DNA of 12,465 nt from Larix sibirica (Eukaryota; Streptophyta; Pinopsida; Pinales; Pinaceae): the NCBI GenBank assembly GCA_004151065.3, contig NWUY0300023580.1, forward strand, positions 1 to 12,465. The letters run 5' to 3'. The notes below the pieces were generated by a model. It made no database searches. It was given only the letters and a program-made list of their open reading frames with translations, and had not been told where the DNA came from. Below are positions 1 to 8,079 of this stretch, piece by piece. Within the stretch, counting starts at the first letter, position 1. The number at the start of each line of letters is the position of its first letter. A program made the translations under genes and the position numbers.

Positions 1-570
1 ATATGTTTGTCAGATAAAAAGCTGTTGTGGCATTCCTAGTTCAATATCTATAACAAGCACACACTCAAGTCTCAGTTTTTACTCGTATAGTTGTTTCAAT
101 TGTTGCACAAGTATTCATGAATTTCATCATTCTGCTTCAAAATGTAGCAAAGAATTGTTGTTGGATATCTTTTACGAGTGCCTTAAGCTCATTTGCAAGT
201 TATAAAAAATGATTTCGATTTGTTTGTGCTTGTCAACAATTTTGTTGAATTTTTTATTTCCCTATATTTTCTCTTTTCTTAGTATGGAGCTAGATAAAAA
301 TGGTATATCTCAAGTAGTAGTAATGGTACCTCTGTCTGGTAATTGTGTTAGGAGATGTCAAAAGTCATCACCATAATTTTCAGTATGATAATTGAGAATT
401 TGACCTGTGAGGCATGTTTAATCATACTTTTGTAGCCAGAGCAGGGGCATCTGTGGGTTTGGCCGAGAAAGGAGGCTTTGTATGCTTTGAAATGTAAGAC
501 TTTGTAGTAAATGATGGTTTTCAGGTGTTTTGTGGTTGTATCTGCATGGTAATCATCTCTGTTCTTTTAA
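1..570. other. Non-coding stretch, no gene recognised
   Basis: T-rich plant-like intergenic or intronic sequence. A short open stretch after a possible splice acceptor near 434 reads PEQGHLWVWPRKEALYALK, but it is only about 22 codons long and has no recognisable homologue, so it is not called as an exon. Confidence 0.5.
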
Positions 571-1180
571 AAGAAGCTTTTTAGTGTTTAATAAACGTGC
601 ACATGTTTTGTGTTGCCGACAACAAAATGCATCTTTTGCACAGGCATGTTATCAAATATATCTTTAAACGAGTGTTCAATGTTTTTTTCTACTGATATGA
701 GCACAATAACATCAATGCAAAAATACTCACGAGAAAACAAAGAAAAAAATCAAAAGTACGAGTTTAGATTGCCGAATGGTACAGATGCTATTTACACTAT
801 ATTGCTTTACATTATATAGGAGCAGAAAATTTATGGGGATAGATCATCTTCGACCAAGTCTCTTGTTTGTGATGAGAGAAAAGGGACTCTTTGTTTGCAA
901 TGACAGAAGAGAGGGACTTATACATCGTGGGTGGAAGAGATGTTTGATTGTTCACTGGTGTAATGTTGATAAAATGAAATTGGACTTTTTAGGTCCAAAG
1001 TCTAATCTCTAATTAAAAGAAAACAAACGACATCATTAGGATTTTTTCTAGTTTACATTATTAAAAATTTGGAAGGAGCTTTTAGTGTTCTTCTTATAAA
1101 CTTACATATATTTTATGACACCAACAAGTGCCATCTTTTGCACAAGCATCTTAATAAATATTTGCTGGGAGTGCATGTTT
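571..1180 (+). repeat. Diverged direct duplication, copies 571-682 and 1075-1180
   Basis: Two segments about 500 bp apart align over roughly 110 bp with small gaps, at about 70 percent identity by eye. Shared anchors are agct(t)ttttagtgtt, ataaac, and atcttttgcaca(g/a)gcat (from 631 and 1133), then gagtg and catgttt or aatgttt. Both are on the same strand. The DNA between and inside the copies has only short chance reading frames (for example 776-1012 and 1115-1381), which I do not consider genes. Confidence 0.5.
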
Positions 1181-1281
1181 GGAGCTTTTAGCCACCTTGT
1201 TGGGTTAATAAACTTATTATGCATGTTCTTGTGTAAAGAATACTGCTTGATCTGGAAAGTAACGCACCTCTCTGCTTCTGA

Positions 1282-1524
1282 TTTAGTGTTTTTGAGGTTC
1301 TCTTGGATTACAAGGCATCTGAACCTGATGCACTTGAACTGGTGTTCCTATACCTATAGGTTACTAGAGATGTCGATGTGAGTAAGGTGAGAAATCGAGA
1401 GCAGACTTCCTTAGAACACATTCACACTTAAGAAGTTGCTGAGTATGAAAGAAGATTTATGAGACATTTGTTATGCTATCTTAGTTGTTCAATTGTTTCC
1501 ACACATGTGACACAGCATTTATGA
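1282..1524 (+). pseudogene. Coding relic B of an unidentified duplicated protein family
   Basis: One frame can be followed for 80 codons with only two internal stops (TAG 1357-1359 and TAA 1429-1431). It contains VLLDYKASEPDALEL, then after the first stop VTRDVDVSKVRNREQTSLEH, then after the second EVAEYERRFMRHL. The reason to treat it as former coding sequence is its match to 3318-3552. There the same series appears as LDYKEVYEPSKP and VRKDDDVSEVRS, followed by SLVHVH against SLEHIH here. At nucleotide level cttggatta(c/t)aagg and gatgtgagt(a/g)aggt are shared, and 1360-1394 matches 3427-3461 at 27 of 35 positions. I do not recognise the family. It could be a decayed exon, a retrogene fragment or part of a transposon protein. 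Confidence 0.5.
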
Positions 1525-1573
1525 GCTTGCCTCGATGTAACTGAGTTCTAGTATCTCAAAAGTGTATTTCCAG

Positions 1574-1696
1574 GGAGAAGAGGATGAAAATCAGGGACTG
1601 TTTGTTGGATGGACGGGGTCGTGATTTATATGACTTTGAGATTATTGAAATTTACAACATAATGGATGCCCAATTAGTTGGGAATCGATTTTATTG
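1574..1696 (+). other. Possible short exon-like open stretch
   Basis: Follows a fair splice-acceptor-like sequence (tatttccag at 1565-1573). One frame reads EKRMKIRDCLLDGRGRDLYD and stays open to a TAG at 1694-1696. Another reads GEEDENQGLFVGWTGS and ends at a TGA (1621-1623). The interval 1615-1632 is an exact 18-base match to 2996-3013 in the Gly/Arg-rich fragment downstream, so the two are probably related. It is too short to identify and may be chance coding. Confidence 0.25.
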
Positions 1697-1940
1697 GTAG
1701 TTTTAATTTAAGCCTTCGGGATGGAGGTCATTTTATGAAGGTTGAAATTCATGATGACTATTTTACTGAAAGTTATTGTTCTTTTCATCCCTATATTTTA
1801 AATATTTCAATGCTCTTAAAATTTGTTTTTTTCTTGTCAAATTTTGTTTTTGGTTTCGAGAGTGGTGAATCTGGTCGTGCATTCTTGTCATGTTGAGGGG
1901 ATCCTGCACTCTTCACTTCCAGTGCATAATTCATTTTGTT
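1697..1940. other. Non-coding stretch
   Basis: T-rich sequence between the exon-like fragment at 1574 and the predicted 3' end of the minus-strand gene. Only short chance frames occur. The TTTTCATCCCTA at 1783-1794 resembles a hAT-type transposon end, but no partner end with the right spacing was found. Confidence 0.4.
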
Positions 1941-1958
1941 GGGGAGATTTACTCATCT

Positions 1959-1964
1959 TTTATT
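1959..1964 (-). promoter_or_regulatory. Candidate AATAAA polyadenylation signal
   Basis: A canonical AATAAA hexamer on the minus strand, within acaaaaataaaagatg, lies about 355 bp downstream of the stop codon at 2319. Plant signals are degenerate, so this supports a 3' end without proving it. Confidence 0.4.
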
Positions 1965-2092
1965 TTTGTAAGCTGCAAAAAAAATTTATATTAAAGTACA
2001 AAAAATATTACATGCACAAGATAATCAGGGGGTTTGAGAGCCCTCTGTGGCTTCTCGTAGAACCAAAAACTCAAACTAGGGCCTTGGGAGAC

Positions 2093-2148
2093 CTGTCCAT
2101 ACATGGGATGATAGACTAGCCGCTCACAGGTGTACTGTCCATACATGG
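2093..2148 (+). repeat. 14-bp direct repeat, 42 bp apart
   Basis: The sequence ctgtccatacatgg is exact at 2093-2106 and 2135-2148. It lies inside the proposed 3' UTR of the minus-strand frame, where the transcript would carry ccatgtatggacag twice. Its function is unknown. Confidence 0.8.
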
Positions 2149-2318
2149 AATTACAAAAAACTACAAATAAAACAAGACTGAACCTATTGCAAAAAAGTGA
2201 GCATGGAGTGGCATCTTGCTTGAGCATTGATTCTTAGACATAATAGCTAACAAACCCAAAACAAAATAACATTCAACGCTCTTGGTGACATAATGCAAAA
2301 GAGCAGAAACTACAGAAA

Positions 2319-2744
2319 TTACTTGGAGTTGCAAGTGGTGTTTGCTTCATCGGCCTTCTCCTCGAGAATAGGGCCAGCATAATCCCCGGAGCTTGAAGAA
2401 CTGTCATTGGCAACCTTAGCAGGCAGCGGCTCTGTTTTTCCGAAAGAGGCAGAATTCAGAGGACCTGTGCGCTCCACATGCTTACACTTGTGACCACTGG
2501 TGGACGCCACATTGGTGTAATCCTTTGACTGGTTAGAATCCTTATCAAGCTGAGTGTTATTGTTCTCCATTGGCTTGGAGACTTGTGGAGAAGTAGGAGA
2601 GGAGGAAGAATGCATAGCTGAAGCTCGAGAAGTTGGCTTTCTTCTGGTTTTAGCGCCCTCGGGCTTCGCTGTGCACCTCCCTGGCTTCATTTTGTGAAGA
2701 ACAGGTACTCTTGGTTTTTTGTACAGTCTAGGAAAATGTCTCGG
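2319..2744 (-). CDS. C-terminal coding part of an unidentified Ser/Lys-rich protein (partial)
   Basis: The longest open frame in the window is on this strand. It is open from about 2978 down to a TAA at 2319-2321, giving 219 codons from the first ATG. I trust the part from about 2744 downwards, which starts just after a possible acceptor (cattttcctag on the minus strand). It begins with a basic segment (RLYKKPRVPVLHKMKPGR, then AKTRRKPTSRASA), followed by a Ser/Thr/Asn-rich, probably disordered tail. The tail includes SSSSPTSPQVSKPMENNN and DSSSSSGDYAGP and ends EEKADEANTTCNSK. Such biased but non-repetitive composition is more typical of real coding sequence than of chance. The 5' part of the 219-codon frame overlaps the plus-strand Gly/Arg-rich fragment and is doubtful. 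I recognise no domain. It could be the last exon of a live gene, with the remaining exons at higher coordinates not identified, or a gene fragment captured by a transposon. Confidence 0.45.
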   Translation of the reverse strand, partial: PRHFPRLYKKPRVPVLHKMKPGRCTAKPEGAKTRRKPTSRASAMHSSSSPTSPQVSKPMENNNTQLDKDSNQSKDYTNVASTSGHKCKHVERTGPLNSASFGKTEPLPAKVANDSSSSSGDYAGPILEEKADEANTTCNSK

Positions 2745-3031
2745 AGGCTTCGTGCAACACCTCGTTGAGGCAGAGGTCGCCGCGGTGACTTGGGCAATCG
2801 TGGTCGAGGAGAGGCCAATGTAAATGGCTACGATAATTCTGTCTTTGGGCACCTGAGAACTATGATAGATGATTGGGAGGAGGAATTGGTGCTTCAGCGA
2901 ATGGTCAACCAGTGGACACCGGTCAGGCATCGTCATTTTTGGATGGTGAAGAATATGCTTGCATACATTCTTATGCACTCTCAGGAGCCTCTTCAGGGGT
3001 CGTGATTTATATGTGTACTTTGTTTCTATAG
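2736..3031 (+). pseudogene. Frame-broken Gly/Arg-rich coding fragment
   Basis: From an ATG at 2736 the plus strand reads MSRRLRATPR, a TGA stop (2766-2768), then GRGRRGDLGNRGRGEANVNG and YDNSVFG. At about 2848 the plausible frame changes, continuing APENYDR, a TGA (2870-2872), then LGGGIGASANGQPVDTGQAS and FLDGEEYACIHSYALSGASS, ending at a TAG (3029-3031). The first half resembles an RGG/RG-rich segment as found in RNA-binding proteins or nucleic-acid-binding transposon proteins, and the second is Gly/Ala/Ser-rich. The frame change plus two stops suggests a pseudogene. The alternative, that the frame from 2790 to 3005 is simply a chance frame, cannot be excluded. It overlaps the opposite-strand frame at its 5' end. 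Confidence 0.35.
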
Positions 3032-3278
3032 GTCTGCACTTTTATGTTTTACTTTCATTTCATTAAGCTCATTTCACTGGAAAGTTTATTTAATTGGTTA
3101 AATTATTTTGCAGATTAAATCGCCTTCTTACACCCATTGGATGCACAAGGGAAAGCAAGATAACTTTTGGCTCTCTATTCTCCCAAGGAAAAGCCAAACT
3201 CATCACCATCTTGAAAATGAGGAGCGATTAAATGATTTTCATACAGTGTCATTGGTTGACATAATATTATGGATATAA

Positions 3279-3334
3279 ACATTTACTAAGGAGGGTGTTT
3301 TGCGACACATTTACTAAGTGGGGTTTTATGTGAC
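3279..3334 (+). repeat. 28-bp tandem duplication
   Basis: Copies 3279-3306 and 3307-3334 both begin acatttactaag, continue with a G/T-rich segment, and end (g/t)(c/g)(g/t)(a/g)c-like. The duplication sits just before coding relic A. Confidence 0.65.
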
Positions 3335-3552
3335 AAAAAAGGTACTTGATGTTATGGAAGGTTTTTTGAACTTGGATTATAAGGAGGTTTATGAACCTAG
3401 CAAACCAAAATCTGTTTTGAAACCTAGTTAGAAAAGATGATGATGTGAGTGAGGTCAGAAGTTACTAAATTTCTTTAGTTCATGTCCATCCTGAGGGTAG
3501 TAGAGTTGACTTTGGACTACCCCCTCGACGTATAAGTTTGATATATTACTAA
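3318..3552 (+). pseudogene. Coding relic A, homologous to the relic at 1282-1524
   Basis: The first frame (3318-3431) reads VGFYVTKKVLDVMEGF, then LNLDYKEVYEPSKPKSVLKP, to a TAG. A +1 shift to the frame starting at 3427 gives VRKDDDVSEVRSY, a TAA (3466-3468), then ISLVHVHPEGSRVDFGLPPR and RISLIYY to a TAA at 3550-3552. The order DYK - EP - V(R/T)(K/R)D - DVS(E/K)VR - SL-H-H matches the relic at 1282-1524 without rearrangement, although each copy has its own stops and frameshifts. This points to two independently decayed copies of one former coding sequence. The family is not recognised. The acidic/basic mix and the short Pro-rich segment (FGLPPRR) suggest a soluble protein. Confidence 0.5.
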
Positions 3553-4201
3553 AAAATGTCATCTAATGTTGATGTTCAATTTTGAATAAACAGTTTCATT
3601 TCAACTTTTATCAATAATAAAATGAGACGTTCTTGCATTTTATAAGGTGTTGGTCATGCAACATCCACAAGCAAACTCTATTAGCTAAAGGCACCTTGGG
3701 GGTTTACCAAAAAATAGAGTCCTAAAGGCATAACAAGTCCAAACATACAACTAAAAACAAGTATGACCGCTAATTTAGAGGTAGGGCACAATCATCAAGG
3801 TTAAGGCCCCACACAGTAAATGTTGGATCAATAACACATTGAGTGGTGTCTCATCCATTTCTAGCTTCTTTGGTCCCTTCTCCATTGAGAAAGTGAAGCC
3901 CAATGGAACTTGTACTTCAATTGTTGAAGAGGGGGTAGACCATTGTGAGGGTCATAACTTTGGCTCTTAACATTTGTTGCACTTTGAAACTAGGTAGCTT
4001 TTTGTATGGCATGCCTTGCTAATAGAGTGATGGGAATGGGCCAAGCAAGAGGAGCAAACTTCTAGTAGGACTTGGTGTAGTGCATTAGGTTGCCCTACAA
4101 TATTCCATTATTGGTTGTGGATGTGGAAACTTCGGTTCCACCTTCTAGACCTAGACCGAGATATGCAAATGTAGATTTTCATAGGTCAAAGCTCCATCAT
4201 A
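3553..4201. other. Anonymous repeat-like DNA, no gene seen
   Basis: Stop-rich in all frames. A short A/G-rich run (gaagagggggtagacca, near 3927-3943) is reminiscent of a polypurine tract, but I could not find a long terminal repeat next to it. The short frame at 4090-4299 runs into the tandem duplication and is not considered a gene. Confidence 0.4.
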
Positions 4202-4544
4202 CTAGGGGAATGAACAAAATGAACATCTATAAAAGTGCATTTATTTTGTTTTTCGATATAAAGAAGGTTTTATTTTATGAAGTCACCATGCTACATTGAA
4301 TTGAATGATCCATGTGAGCTTATTACTAAGGCGACCATATTTTTAGGTAGCAAACCTAGGGAGGAGTTAACTAGAGGAAATGAACAAAATGAACATTTAT
4401 AAAAACACATTGATTGTTTTTTGATATAAAGAAGAGGGTCTTTATTTTTAATAAGTTGCCATCCTACATTGAATTGAATGACCCATTTGAGCTTATCACC
4501 AAGGGGACTAGATTTTTAGGTGGCAAGCATAGGGAGGAGTTAAC
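4202..4544 (+). repeat. 169-bp tandem duplication
   Basis: Copy 1 (4202-4370) and copy 2 (4371-4544) are immediately adjacent and about 80 percent identical by eye. Both start ctag(g/a)ggaa, atgaacaaaatgaacat and end ttttaggt(a/g)gcaa with agggaggagttaa. Shared internal anchors are gatataaagaag and ctacattgaattgaatga. Copy 2 has a few small insertions. Confidence 0.85.
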
Positions 4545-5790
4545 ATGAGTTTGAGATCCATTCCTATGTTGATTTAGCATATCCACATCAATCTTATGCT
4601 TGTGATAGAAAGGGCACTTGCATTGTGGAATTCCCAAAGATTTCGACTACTAGTTAAGAGGAAGGTTGCCTAGAGTCAAACACTAAACAAATATAGCCTT
4701 TTAAGGCTCATTCAAATATTTTTATATTGAATGACAATTAACTAGCCAAATATGCAAAGCTTGTTTAGCGTGGCATCTAACATAGGTTTCTCATTGACCC
4801 AACAATATCCCTATGTCTTTTTATACTATGAGCCATTCAACTTCCAATTTTCCCACCATGCCATAGGGCCAGTGGCGTCCAATTTAACAAACAACTAATT
4901 AGTAATTAAACCTCGTACCCTCTTGAGAATGACCATATCAGTACTACAGAGTGGAATTTCGACATCCAGAGGGCCCCAAACCTTCTTGCTATGTGCGCTT
5001 CCATTATAAGGGTCCTTGTCTTGCACAAGAACTAAAAAAGTTGCTTAGTTGAAACCCAAGGAAACTTAATGAGAGGCTTTCCTTCAAAGACAACAAAAGA
5101 AGACCACCAAATACAGTGACCATTGAAGGAAATGCAGATTAGAAGGGAATTCCATTGCGAGCTTAAACATCACTTGATGGCTTCCTAGGGTTTCCAAATG
5201 CATGTGCCTTGAATATGAACATTCACTGGTGTTAACAATAAAGTTTGAAAGTCGAGATTCAATTAGCATTTTTCCTTAATGGGGTTCCATGTAAAACACA
5301 ATGGAATGGGGGGACCCTTCAATTTTCCTACCATTCCCTAGGGCCCAAAACCCAATTAGCATAGAGGGCCTATGATTGATGCATTGATCCAATCACCCCA
5401 TACCTTCTCACTCCGTTGGACTTCAACATAGATTCCAATTAATGCAAATTAAGCACTTCCCTTCTATGTTGACGCAGAAAGTCTCACAAAAGCTTGTTTA
5501 GTGGATGATAGGTTGCATGAGAAGGGAACCATCATTATGAGTAATAAGATAAGATAATTCTGTTAATGTCCAAAAAGTGACAACAAATAGGTCAATGATG
5601 ATGCTGAGTATGTTGATGTTGATACAAAATGGGAGCACAAAAATCGTTCCTATAAAAGCATATCTAAACTTTTAAGATATAAGCTATAGAATAAAAATTC
5701 TAAAATCAAAGTGTAGAATACAACAATGTAGTTTACATACAAAAGCATTGACCTTGCCTAAACCAAAACAAAAAACTTGGGGAGAATCTC
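4545..5790. other. Decayed repeat DNA with a possible old coding trace on the minus strand
   Basis: No gene can be called. On the minus strand from about 5460 to 5020 a single frame, broken by several stops, contains VWGDWINASIIGPL, CFTWNPIKEKC, TPVNVHIQGTCIWKP and FEGKPLIKFPWVSTKQ. The spacing loosely recalls the DUF4283 region of plant LINE/zinc-knuckle proteins, but the match is too weak to assert. A 26-base segment recurs at 4845-4870 and 5320-5345 (23 of 26 identical). The frame at 5084-5269 is in another register and is probably chance. Confidence 0.25.
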
Positions 5791-5879
5791 ATAGACGAGA
5801 GTAAATGATGGGGAACCTTAATGCACCTTGATGCAAACACACGAGGATGAGGAGGGATAACTTCCCTCTTGCTAGGATT

Positions 5880-8063
5880 TGTTTTTATTTGTATCTCTCC
5901 TAACCTCCAAGAACATAGAAAAAAAATCTTGATTTATAATTGGCCCAAATACCTAAATGAGCTAGAATAATTAGTTTGTGGTGTGTTTAACTATCTAGAC
6001 GAGGCACCTTGATGTATAAATCTGGTAGAGGTCTACGGTGGTGACACTACGTAAACTACCTTGTGATTTGATACAACATCTTTGCAAGGGTCTTGCTAGT
6101 GGAGCACATACAACCTCCCAATATCTCACAAATAGAGATGCTAATATGGCGTTGGTGCTTCCGTACCTCTTGGTTCCCTTGTTTGCGTGCATCCAATGAC
6201 GAACCATGTAAGGAGGTTGAATAATGAGGTTGTCCCTCCACTCCATGAAGAGTTCTGCATAGAAGGCCATCTTGGGGTTCAACCCCCTTGGGGTCACCCA
6301 ATTAACCTAAATACACAAGATGCAGATGTCCTCTTTAATAATCCTATTAAATCCCTAGATAGTTATAAGATTTGGCTAAGGGCCTCTAAAGATGATCTAA
6401 ACTAAGGGAGGTTGTGCATTGAGATACTAATTCATTGTAGTATATGTCCCCTTTGTAAACTAGTAATGAATATGCTTGGGAGGATTGGTATATGCAATGA
6501 TTTCCAAGAAACATGGGAGATAAGGATAATAACCCCTACCACTGGTCAAGTCAACAAAGCATCGAACATGATGTAGAAGGTCCAAACCAAAGAATGTTTC
6601 AATCTGGAAGGGGCCAGTTGTGAACTCTGGCTGAATGATGGGTTGGAGAATTATCGTCTTACTTCTAATAATATGCCAAAGCATGAGAACCTGAATTCTC
6701 TCCATCATGGCCCAGTGCAACTCTAGCAGACTAGATGCCCATATTAGAACTGTAAAGAATCGTGGCCCTAATAATACTATCCATGAGGTCCATCATGGAT
6801 GATATGTTTTGGAAAATGTCTTGAAAAATTCTCTTGATAAGAGTGAAGGAGCCCTAGACCTTGCTGATATGTGGTTGTGGAGCTTTTTTCAAACACAATT
6901 TCGCTCTAAGAATTGAACCCTAAGTATGTACATGTTGTAATGCTCTCCATTTCCATGCCTTGAAAGGAGAAGTGGTAGTCTAAGAAGACTTTCTTCAATG
7001 TGTTGAAGTCATAACCTTGTTTTTACCCAGGGTTGTTATTAATTGTTGAAGATCACAAAGACTAGGCCCCAAATGCTCTTGAAAATAAGTGGTAGTCTAA
7101 GAGGACCTTCTTCAATGTGTTGAATCCATAACCTTGTTCTTACCCAGGGTGGTTATTAATTGTTGAAGATCACAAAGCCTAGGCATCAGATGGTCTTATA
7201 TACCCATCATGGTGGAGACCAAGAGAACTAAGTGATCTACAAAAAAGGAATATGGAAGTCAATACATCGTGGAGAAGACAACTATCACTAGGCTAGGTTT
7301 GATATGTTTATGTTGGAAGACTCCAAATCATATATGCAAATCCCTAATAGTGTAGGGGAAAGAGGCCACCCCCGTTTCAACTTAATGGTGCTCCTACTAA
7401 AATTTGACAATGTGTGTTTTGTGGAGGTTCTAAGAAGATATTCAAAGAGACATAATTATGGTGATTGGGATCTACAAGATGCCAGTGTCTCTAAGCTTGT
7501 GGAACATGACCTCCCTCGAGGATGAGTCACACCTTTCAAAAGTCGACAAAGAAATAGAAGACTTTTGAAGAGTGATTTCTCGCCTACTCTATGATGGCTC
7601 GAAAGGTGAGGATATGATCAATGCTCTGCTGCTCTTGCCAAACATCAACCCACACTTGGTTAAATATATTAGCAATGTAATCAACAAGAGATGATGTAGT
7701 ATGTTTGAAAAACTTGACCTTGAACCTTTTGTCTTCCACCATCCTATTGGTATTCATCTCCCAAATTACTTATGGAATATAAGTGTAAAATATCAGGGCA
7801 GTTGTATGAGTGAACATGGATTGGCGATCAAGGTCAGAAGGGACATTGGAAAGGTGGGAGAAGAGGGTGCACCAAAAGGTTTTGGGGGAATGGTGAAGAG
7901 ATGTACATAGTTAACATCTCCCCTCTAAGATGAAGAGGTGTTTCTTATGTTGAAGAAGGTAACAATAGGACTTTCAAAGATGTGGGTCGAAGGTAGGATC
8001 ATGGAAGATGATTTTGTAAACTATCGTGGATATTCCACTGGACCATTTTGTCACAATACAACT
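5880..8063 (-). pseudogene. Non-LTR retrotransposon (LINE-like) reverse transcriptase, decayed and 5'-truncated
   Basis: Read on the minus strand, the conserved blocks of a LINE reverse transcriptase appear in order across frameshifts and stops. The thumb-proximal linker is at about 7950-7745. An RT N-terminal part (7742-7584) has YIANIFNQVW and SIDHILTFRAIIE. Motif A reads KVFYFFVDF (7565-7539, candidate Asp codon 7542-7544), followed after a frameshift by REVMFHKLRDTGIL (to 7475). Motif B reads STIKLKRGWPLSPTLLGI (7392-7339). Motif C reads LPYSFFVDHLVLLV (7258-7217). Then come LGKNKVM and ITTCTYLGF (to about 6915), MDSIIRATILYS (about 6790-6755), and a frame open from 6792 to 6460 with LHWAMMERIQVLMLWHIIRS. 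The C-terminal part (6297-5995) has KMAFYAELF, NLIIQPPYM and a CC pair, where LINEs carry a Cys-rich end. No endonuclease domain is visible, so it is 5'-truncated or was replaced. Motif C FVDH for YADD and many stops show it is dead. The set resembles lineages other than typical plant L1. The 3' limit is approximate. Confidence 0.88.
6971..7204 (-). repeat. 117-bp tandem duplication inside the LINE reverse transcriptase
   Basis: Copies 6971-7087 and 7088-7204 are adjacent and about 90 percent identical by eye. On the minus strand both encode CDLQQLITTLGKNKVM followed by (T/D)STH and a stop, so the segment just after motif C is present twice. An intact reverse transcriptase has it once. The duplication therefore happened in this copy or in a dead ancestor of it. 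Confidence 0.92.
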
Positions 8064-8079
8064 TACAATATTTTGAAAA

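Larger units (their letters stand above)
1940..2318 (-). other. Probable 3' UTR of the minus-strand reading frame
   Basis: Downstream of the TAA at 2319-2321 the minus strand turns T-rich, with TTTGTA- and TTGTAA-like elements typical of plant 3' ends. AATAAA lies at 1959-1964 (TTTATT on the plus strand), about 355 bp after the stop, and a second AT-rich element (taatataaa) lies near 1985-1995. The 14-base sequence ctgtccatacatgg occurs twice on the plus strand, 42 bp apart (2093-2106 and 2135-2148). The UTR assignment is inferred from composition and signals only. Confidence 0.45.

Noticed and set aside
434-505. Short exon-like stretch after an AG (PEQGHLWVWPRKEALYALK)
   Set aside because: Only about 22 codons, with no second copy and no recognisable homologue.
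776-1012. 78-codon plus-strand open frame
   Set aside because: No motif, no coding-like composition, overlaps another chance frame, and lies between copies of a non-coding repeat.
1991-2227. 78-codon minus-strand frame
   Set aside because: Falls in the proposed 3' UTR, has no motif, and its C-terminus is a string of hydrophobic residues from a T-rich sequence.
3553-4201. LTR of a gypsy or copia element with polypurine tract
   Set aside because: A purine run exists near 3930 but no TG...CA bounded direct repeat pair or primer-binding site was found in the window.
6056-6301. 81-codon minus-strand frame overlapping the LINE C-terminus
   Set aside because: It is the shifted register of the LINE frame at 5995-6297, which carries the KMAFYAELF and NLIIQPPYM matches.
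7304-7910. Plus-strand frames at 7304-7525 and 7701-7910
   Set aside because: They are antisense shadows of the LINE reverse transcriptase.
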